Shown here: positions 59,280 through 64,000 of the stretch, piece by piece
Numbering within the stretch: position 1 is the first letter of the stretch
Layout: each line of letters begins with the position of its first letter
Assembly (NCBI RefSeq): GCF_016862575.1
Contig: NZ_BONF01000043.1
Span: 1-64,000 of the forward strand
Direction of reading: 5' to 3'
Origin: Catellatospora bangladeshensis
Lineage (GTDB): Bacteria > Actinomycetota > Actinomycetes > Mycobacteriales > Micromonosporaceae
DNA: 64,000 nt
Notes under the pieces: generated by a model
The model's database searches: none
What the model saw: only the letters and a program-made list of their open reading frames with translations
Told to the model about the DNA's origin: nothing
Program-made: the position numbers and the translations under genes

Positions 59280-61502
59280 TCAGTTCTTCTTCTTTTTCTT
59301 CATCTTGGGCAGGTTGGCCGGCTTCTTGCCGAGGATCTTGTCCGACGGCGGGGTGAACTTCTGGATGTCCTCGCCCTTGAGCGCGTCCTTCAGGGTGTAC
59401 GCGACCGTCTCGATCGGCTTCCAGGAGTTGCCGTCGCCGGTGGCGTGGAACGGGTTGTCCGGGTCGGCCATGAAGGACGCCGCGGCCAGCTCCTTGGTGA
59501 AGCCCACGAACCAGGCGGCGCGGGTGTCGTCGGTGGTGCCGGTCTTGCCCGCCACCGGCCGGTCGACCATGCCGTAGACGCCGGGCGCGGTGGACCAGCC
59601 GCCACATGCGCCCTTGGCGGCGCCGTAGCCGGTGACGCAGCGCATCGCGTCGGTGGCGGCGCGGGCCACGTCCTTGGTGACCTCCTGCCGGCAGCGCGGC
59701 GTGGCGACGGGCACCTGCTGGCCCTTGACGTCCATCATCGCCGGGGTGCCGTCCGGCTTCAGGATGCCCTTGACCGGCAGCGCCTCGCAGTACTTGCCCT
59801 CGGCGGCCATGGTGGCGTACGCGTTGGCCATCTCCAGCGGGGTGGTGTCGGCGACGCCGAGGGTGAACGAGCCCCAGGTCTTCGACTTGCCCGGCGACGC
59901 CTGGAGCTTGTCGATGTCGGTACGCCACTTGAGGCCGAGCCGCTCGGCCATCTTGACGGCCTTGTCCGCGCCGACCTTCTGCTCCAGCTGGACGAAGTAG
60001 GTGTTGACCGACTTGCCGAAGCCGGACCACATGGCGTGGTTGCCGGTCATCGAGCCGCTGGCGTTGGCCGGGCACCAGTGGCCGCCGCCACAGGAGCCGC
60101 GCTCGCCCCAGCCCGCGAAGTACTGCGACTTGTAGCGGTTCGGCGCGTAGAACCAGGTGTTCATCTTCAGGCCCGCGTCGAGCGCGGCGACCATGGTGAA
60201 CAGCTTGAACGTCGAGCCGGCCTGGTAGCCGGGCAGGTTGCCGCCGCCGAGGAGCGGGTTCACCGTGTTCGGGTAGTTGCCCTTGATCTTGCCGTAGCGC
60301 TTCGGGTCGCTGTGCGCGCCGTTGTTCGACTGGTCCAGCGAGTAGACCCGGTTCACCGCCATCGCCTTGACCAGGCCGGTGCCGGGCTGCACCACGACCT
60401 CGCCGAGGGCGTACGCGCTGCCGATGGGCTGCCGCTTGGTCACGTGCTCCATCGCGATGTCCTGGATCTTCGGGTCCAGCGACGTGGTGATCCGGTAGCC
60501 GCCGCGGCGCAGGTTGTCCTCGCGCTCGCCCGGGTTGGCGCCGAACGCCGGCTGCGACAGCCACCAGCTCTTGAACATGTCGCAGAAGTAGCCCCAGCTG
60601 TTGTTCTTCTTCGACACCGCGATGCAGTCGTTCGGCGGTTCGGTGATCTTCAGCTTGATCGGCTCCGCCTTGGTGGTGGCGGCGATCGCGGGTGTGATGT
60701 AGCCCAGCTCCGCCATCCGGTCGATGACGTAGTTGCGCCGCTGCTTGGCCGCGGTCTGGTCGCTGCCCGCCGGGTCGTAGGCGCTGGGCGCCTTGACCAG
60801 GCCGGCCAGCATCGCCGACTCGGCCAGGGTGAGGTCCGCGGGCAGCTTGGAGAAGAAGATCTGCGCGGCGGCGAACACGCCGTACGCCCGGTGGCCGAAG
60901 TAGGCCACGTTCAGGTAGCGCTCCAGGATCTCCGTCTTGGACAGGTCCTTCTCGACCTTCATGGCGAGCCGGGCCTCACGGATCTTGCGCAGCGGCGTCT
61001 GCTCCGTCGCCGCCATCACCTCGCCGGGCGTCGTCGCTCCGTCGCGCAGCGCCATGCGCACGTACTGCATGGTCAGCGTCGACGCGCCCTGGGACACCTC
61101 ACCCGCGGTGTGGTTGGCCACGAAGGCGCGCGCGATGCCCTTGGCGTCCACGCCGTTGTGCTCGTAGAAGCGCCCGTCCTCGCTGGCCACGATCGCCTTG
61201 GTGATGTTCTCGGAGATGTCGGCGATCGGCGCGTACTTGCGGTGCTCCTCGTAGAAGTTCGTGATCAGCGTCTTGCCGTCCGAGGCGTACACGTAACTGG
61301 TCTGCGCGGGCGGCAGGCTCTTGAGTTCCGAGGGCAGCGATTCGTAGAAGTCGGCGCCGGCCTTCAGCCCGAGACCGCCCACCGCGGCCAGCGGGTACGT
61401 GACCGCGGCTACGACGACGCCGGCGAGCAGGCCTGACCGGAGGATCGGCGCGAGACGTCCGGTAGCAGAAATTGCACCTTTTAGGCGGCTAAGCGGCTTC
61501 AC
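59280..61502 (-). CDS. Class A penicillin-binding protein (transglycosylase/transpeptidase)
   Basis: The 740-residue bifunctional enzyme has a cytosolic N-terminus, one membrane anchor (about 22-46) and a GT51 glycosyltransferase domain. Catalytic Glu108 lies in ASEDGRFYEHNG. The transpeptidase domain has SxxK at Ser430-Lys433 (AGSTFKLF), SVN in GFGKSVNTYF, and KTG in VAGKTGTT. It polymerises and cross-links peptidoglycan outside the membrane. The short Lys-rich C-terminal tail (KKKKKN) has no PASTA domains. GTG 61502 is preferred. A TTG at 61520 is possible. Confidence 0.95.
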   Translation of the reverse strand: MKPLSRLKGAISATGRLAPILRSGLLAGVVVAAVTYPLAAVGGLGLKAGADFYESLPSELKSLPPAQTSYVYASDGKTLITNFYEEHRKYAPIADISENITKAIVASEDGRFYEHNGVDAKGIARAFVANHTAGEVSQGASTLTMQYVRMALRDGATTPGEVMAATEQTPLRKIREARLAMKVEKDLSKTEILERYLNVAYFGHRAYGVFAAAQIFFSKLPADLTLAESAMLAGLVKAPSAYDPAGSDQTAAKQRRNYVIDRMAELGYITPAIAATTKAEPIKLKITEPPNDCIAVSKKNNSWGYFCDMFKSWWLSQPAFGANPGEREDNLRRGGYRITTSLDPKIQDIAMEHVTKRQPIGSAYALGEVVVQPGTGLVKAMAVNRVYSLDQSNNGAHSDPKRYGKIKGNYPNTVNPLLGGGNLPGYQAGSTFKLFTMVAALDAGLKMNTWFYAPNRYKSQYFAGWGERGSCGGGHWCPANASGSMTGNHAMWSGFGKSVNTYFVQLEQKVGADKAVKMAERLGLKWRTDIDKLQASPGKSKTWGSFTLGVADTTPLEMANAYATMAAEGKYCEALPVKGILKPDGTPAMMDVKGQQVPVATPRCRQEVTKDVARAATDAMRCVTGYGAAKGACGGWSTAPGVYGMVDRPVAGKTGTTDDTRAAWFVGFTKELAAASFMADPDNPFHATGDGNSWKPIETVAYTLKDALKGEDIQKFTPPSDKILGKKPANLPKMKKKKKN

Positions 61503-61612
61503 CCTACAAAGGTAGGACAAAGTACGTAGACGATGGATTCAAAGCAGTAAACGACGCGACGTTTTCTGCCCCCGAGTCGGCATCACGACACTGAACGTGA
61601 TGAGGTGGGGGC

Positions 61613-62704
61613 GTGACGAGTGAGCTGTTGGGACTAACGATCGGAGCGGTCCGGCCGCTCGACGCCGCGGCCATGGCCCAGACCCGGGAGCTGCAGGCCC
61701 GCCTCACCAAGCCGGCGGGCTCGCTCGGCGAGCTGGAGGAGCTGTCGGTGCGCCTGTCCGGGCTGGCCGCGCTGTCTCCGCCACCGATGCTGGAGCCCGC
61801 CCACCTCGCGATCTTCGCGGGCGACCACGGCGTGCACGCCCAGGGCGTCACCCCGTGGCCGCAGGAGGTCACCGCGCAGATGGTGGCCAACTTCCTGGCC
61901 GGCGGCGCGGCCGTGAACGCGCTGGCCCGCCAGACCGGGGTCGCGGTGACCGTGGTCGACGTCGGCGTCGCCGCCGACGTGCCCGGCGCCGACGGCCTGG
62001 TCTCGGCCAAGGTCCGGGCGGGCACCCGGGACATGACCGTCGAGCCCGCGATGACCCGGCCCGAGGCCCTGGCCGCGCTGGAGGTCGGCATCGCCACCGC
62101 GAACGCCCTGGTCGACGGCGGGGCGCGGGTGCTGCTGACGGGCGACATGGGCATCGCCAACACCACCGCGTCCGCCGCGGTCATCTCCGCGTTCACCGGC
62201 CGCGACCCCGGCGTCGTCACCGGCTACGGCACCGGCATCGACGCGCCCACCCACCGGCGCAAGGTCGAGGTCATCGAGCGCGCGCTGGCGCTGCACGGCC
62301 CGGCCTGGGGCGGCGACCCGCACACCGACCCCGTCGCGGTGCTCGCCGCGGTCGGCGGCCTGGAGCACGCCGCTCTCGCCGGGTTCATCCTCGGCGCCGC
62401 CGCGCGCCGCGTCCCGGTCATCCTCGACGGCGTGATCGCCGCGGCCGCCGCGCTGACCGCCGCCGCGCTCGCGCCCAGCAGCCGGGACGCCATGATCGCC
62501 GGACACGAGTCGGTCGAGCCGGGCGCTAGCGTGGCGCTGTCGCAGCTCGAACTGAACCCGCTGCTGAGCCTGGGCCTGCGCCTGGGCGAGGGCACCGGCG
62601 CGGTGCTGGCCTACCCGGTCGTCGCCGGCTCGGTGCGGGTGCTGCACGAGATGGCGACGTTCGACAGCGCCGGTGTCGCCTCAAAGGATGAGCACAAGCA
62701 GTGA
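61613..62704 (+). CDS. cobT: Nicotinate-nucleotide--dimethylbenzimidazole phosphoribosyltransferase
   Basis: The 363-residue enzyme activates the lower ligand of cobalamin by making alpha-ribazole phosphate from dimethylbenzimidazole and nicotinate mononucleotide. Motifs are KPAGSLGELEEL near the start, IFAGDHGV, GDMGIANTT and the catalytic Glu326 in GLRLGEGTGA. GTG 61613 follows a GAGGTGGGGG ribosome-binding region. The stop codon overlaps the cysG-like gene (GTGA). No riboswitch is seen upstream. Confidence 0.95.
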   Translation: MTSELLGLTIGAVRPLDAAAMAQTRELQARLTKPAGSLGELEELSVRLSGLAALSPPPMLEPAHLAIFAGDHGVHAQGVTPWPQEVTAQMVANFLAGGAAVNALARQTGVAVTVVDVGVAADVPGADGLVSAKVRAGTRDMTVEPAMTRPEALAALEVGIATANALVDGGARVLLTGDMGIANTTASAAVISAFTGRDPGVVTGYGTGIDAPTHRRKVEVIERALALHGPAWGGDPHTDPVAVLAAVGGLEHAALAGFILGAAARRVPVILDGVIAAAAALTAAALAPSSRDAMIAGHESVEPGASVALSQLELNPLLSLGLRLGEGTGAVLAYPVVAGSVRVLHEMATFDSAGVASKDEHKQ

Positions 62705-63897
62705 GTGATCTTTATCCGCTGGCCCTGCGGCTGGACGGGCGGCCGGTGCTGGTCGTCGGCGGCGGCGCGGTGGCCACCCGGCGCGTGCCCGCGCTGCTGG
62801 CCGCCGGAGCCGCCGTGCGGCTGGTGTCGCCTGACCTGACCCCCGCGCTGCGCGGGCTGGCCGACGCGGGCCGGCTCGACTGGATCGAGCGCCCGTTCGC
62901 CGAGACCGACCTGGACGGCGTCTGGCTGGTCCAGGTCGCCGTGGACGATCCCGAGGCGGCCGCGGCGGTCTCGGCCGCCGCGGAGCGGCGGCGGATCTTC
63001 TGCGTACGCGCCGACGACCGGCACGCGGCCAGCGCCTGGACCCCGGCGGTGGCCCGGCACGGCGCGGTCACCGTCGCCGTGCTCGCGGGCGGCGAGCCGC
63101 GCCGCGCGGTCGCCGTGCGCGACCGGATCGCGAGCCTGCTCGCCACCGACGAGGCCACCGTGCCCGAGTCGGTCAAGGGCACCGTGGCCCTGATCGGCGG
63201 CGGCCCCGGCGACCCCGAGCTGATCACGGTCAAGGGGCGGCGCCTGCTGGCCGCCGCCGACGTCGTGGTCGCCGACCGGCTCGCCCCGGGTCTGCTGCTC
63301 GACGAGCTGCGGCCCGACGTGGAGCTGGTCGACGTGGCCAAGCTGCCGTACGGCCCCGCCGCGCAGCAGGAGGAGATCAACCGCATCCTGGTGGAGCGGG
63401 CCAAGGCCGGGCTGTTCGTGGTGCGGCTCAAGGGCGGCGACTCCTACGTCTTCGGCCGGGGCGGCGAGGAGGTGCTGGCCTGCGCCGAGGCGGGCGTGCC
63501 GGTCACCGTGGTGCCGGGTGTGACCAGCGCCATCTCGGTGCCCGCGGCGGCCGGGGTGCCGGTCACCCACCGCCGGGTCGCGCACGAGTTCACCGTGCTG
63601 AGCGGGCACATCGGCCCCGAGCACCCGGACTCGCTGGTGGACTGGGCCGCGCTGGCCCGGATGCGGGGCACGCTGGTCATCCTGATGGGCCTGAAGAACC
63701 TGCCCGCGATCACGGCGGCGCTCCTGGCGCACGGCCGCGACGGCGCGACGCCCGCCGCGATCATCCAGGAGGGCACCACCGACCAGCAGCGCTCGGCCCA
63801 CGGCACGCTCGCCGAGCTGCCCGCGCTGGCGAAGTCGTTCGATCCGCCGGCCATCGTGGTGATCGGGTCCGTGGTGGACGTGCTTCCGCGGTTGTGA
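62701..63897 (+). CDS. cysG: Uroporphyrinogen-III C-methyltransferase with N-terminal precorrin-2 dehydrogenase domain
   Basis: The 398-residue protein has an N-terminal NAD-binding precorrin-2 dehydrogenase domain (VLVVGGGAVATRR at 16-28). A SAM-dependent SUMT domain follows from about 158 (LIGGGPGDPELITVKG, VRLKGGDSYVFGRGGEE). It makes precorrin-2, the branch point to cobalamin and siroheme. It is about 60 residues shorter than E. coli CysG. The missing part is the middle dimerisation/chelatase region, so ferrochelatase activity may be lost. GTG 62701 overlaps cobT. A family B repeat lies 20 bases after the stop codon. Confidence 0.92.
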   Translation: MSDLYPLALRLDGRPVLVVGGGAVATRRVPALLAAGAAVRLVSPDLTPALRGLADAGRLDWIERPFAETDLDGVWLVQVAVDDPEAAAAVSAAAERRRIFCVRADDRHAASAWTPAVARHGAVTVAVLAGGEPRRAVAVRDRIASLLATDEATVPESVKGTVALIGGGPGDPELITVKGRRLLAAADVVVADRLAPGLLLDELRPDVELVDVAKLPYGPAAQQEEINRILVERAKAGLFVVRLKGGDSYVFGRGGEEVLACAEAGVPVTVVPGVTSAISVPAAAGVPVTHRRVAHEFTVLSGHIGPEHPDSLVDWAALARMRGTLVILMGLKNLPAITAALLAHGRDGATPAAIIQEGTTDQQRSAHGTLAELPALAKSFDPPAIVVIGSVVDVLPRL

Positions 63898-63917
63898 GTC
63901 TCGTCGGCGGTGGGCAA

Positions 63918-63978
63918 GATCGCTGTCTTGTGTCGAAACCTTGCGCTGAACTGCACTTTTCGACACGAATAAGCGATC
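63918..63978. repeat. Family B palindrome, copy 6
   Basis: The element is 61 bp from GATC to GATC, with GATCGCTGTCTTGTGTCGAAA at the left and TTTCGACACGAATAAGCGATC at the right (18 of 21 paired). It lies 20 bases after the cysG stop codon. Confidence 0.85.
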
Positions 63979-64000
63979 ATCCCACCGGACCGCCCAGCCC

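Overview
The window is from a very high-GC actinomycete, most likely a member of the Micromonosporaceae (inference). The grounds are near-saturated G/C third codon positions, many GTG/TTG starts, many apparently leaderless genes, a DUF5753-type XRE regulator next to a DUF397 protein, septum-formation lipid-facing proteins, a SARP regulator, and a class Ia nrdAB operon under a cobalamin riboswitch. I see no insertion sequence, integrase, CRISPR array or rRNA. One tRNA-Arg(TCT) is present at 50579-50655.

Layout. 1-4.6 kb: two small membrane proteins, ribA, and a divergent GPH-type symporter plus sphingosine-1-phosphate-lyase-like operon. 4.9-10.5 kb: a mostly minus-strand block (hotdog thioesterase, GlsB-like protein, lactonase, two-component system), a DM13 protein, and two paralogous four-helix membrane proteins near its ends. 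10.7-20.6 kb: MarR regulator, GH35 beta-galactosidase, then a complete sugar regulon (ROK repressor, sugar ABC transporter, Gfo/Idh/MocA oxidoreductase, TIM-barrel isomerase). 20.9-26.1 kb: a lone crtB-like gene bounded by mirror-image repeats, two tandem M23 peptidases (one fused to a spore-associated-protein-A-like domain), and a divergent SARP regulator. 26-32.9 kb: GlxA-type regulator, rhodanese, NrdR boxes, B12 riboswitch, nrdA-nrdB, then a compositionally foreign TIR-domain gene. 33-41.7 kb: HD hydrolase, MHYT protein, thymidylate-kinase-like gene, RpiR regulator-murQ, HrdD-like sigma factor with a sigma-R-type promoter, NlpC/P60 endopeptidase under a c-di-AMP riboswitch, and a PIG-L deacetylase. 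41.7-50.5 kb: XRE/DUF397 pair, kinase, nuclease, ohr-ohrR-oxidoreductase, M16 protease, two septum-formation-family proteins. 50.6-64 kb: tRNA, hydrolase, ssb, cobQ, M20 peptidase, SURF1, GNAT, a class A PBP, cobT and cysG.

Functional threads. Cobalamin links cobQ, cobT and the cysG-like gene to the riboswitch over nrdAB: when B12 is plentiful the class II reductase elsewhere in the genome is expected to work and nrdAB to be shut off. Cell-wall turnover is represented by murQ, two M23 peptidases, NlpC/P60 and a PBP. Sugar uptake is represented by the GPH symporter, GH35 and the ABC operon.

The most unusual non-coding content is two families of dispersed palindromes. Family A is 44 bp long in all four copies and always sits just 3-prime of a stop codon in the sense orientation. 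Family B is 61 bp long from GATC to GATC in all five complete copies, with a sixth copy cut by the window start. A and B pairs with an identical 41-bp spacing flank crtB as mirror images.
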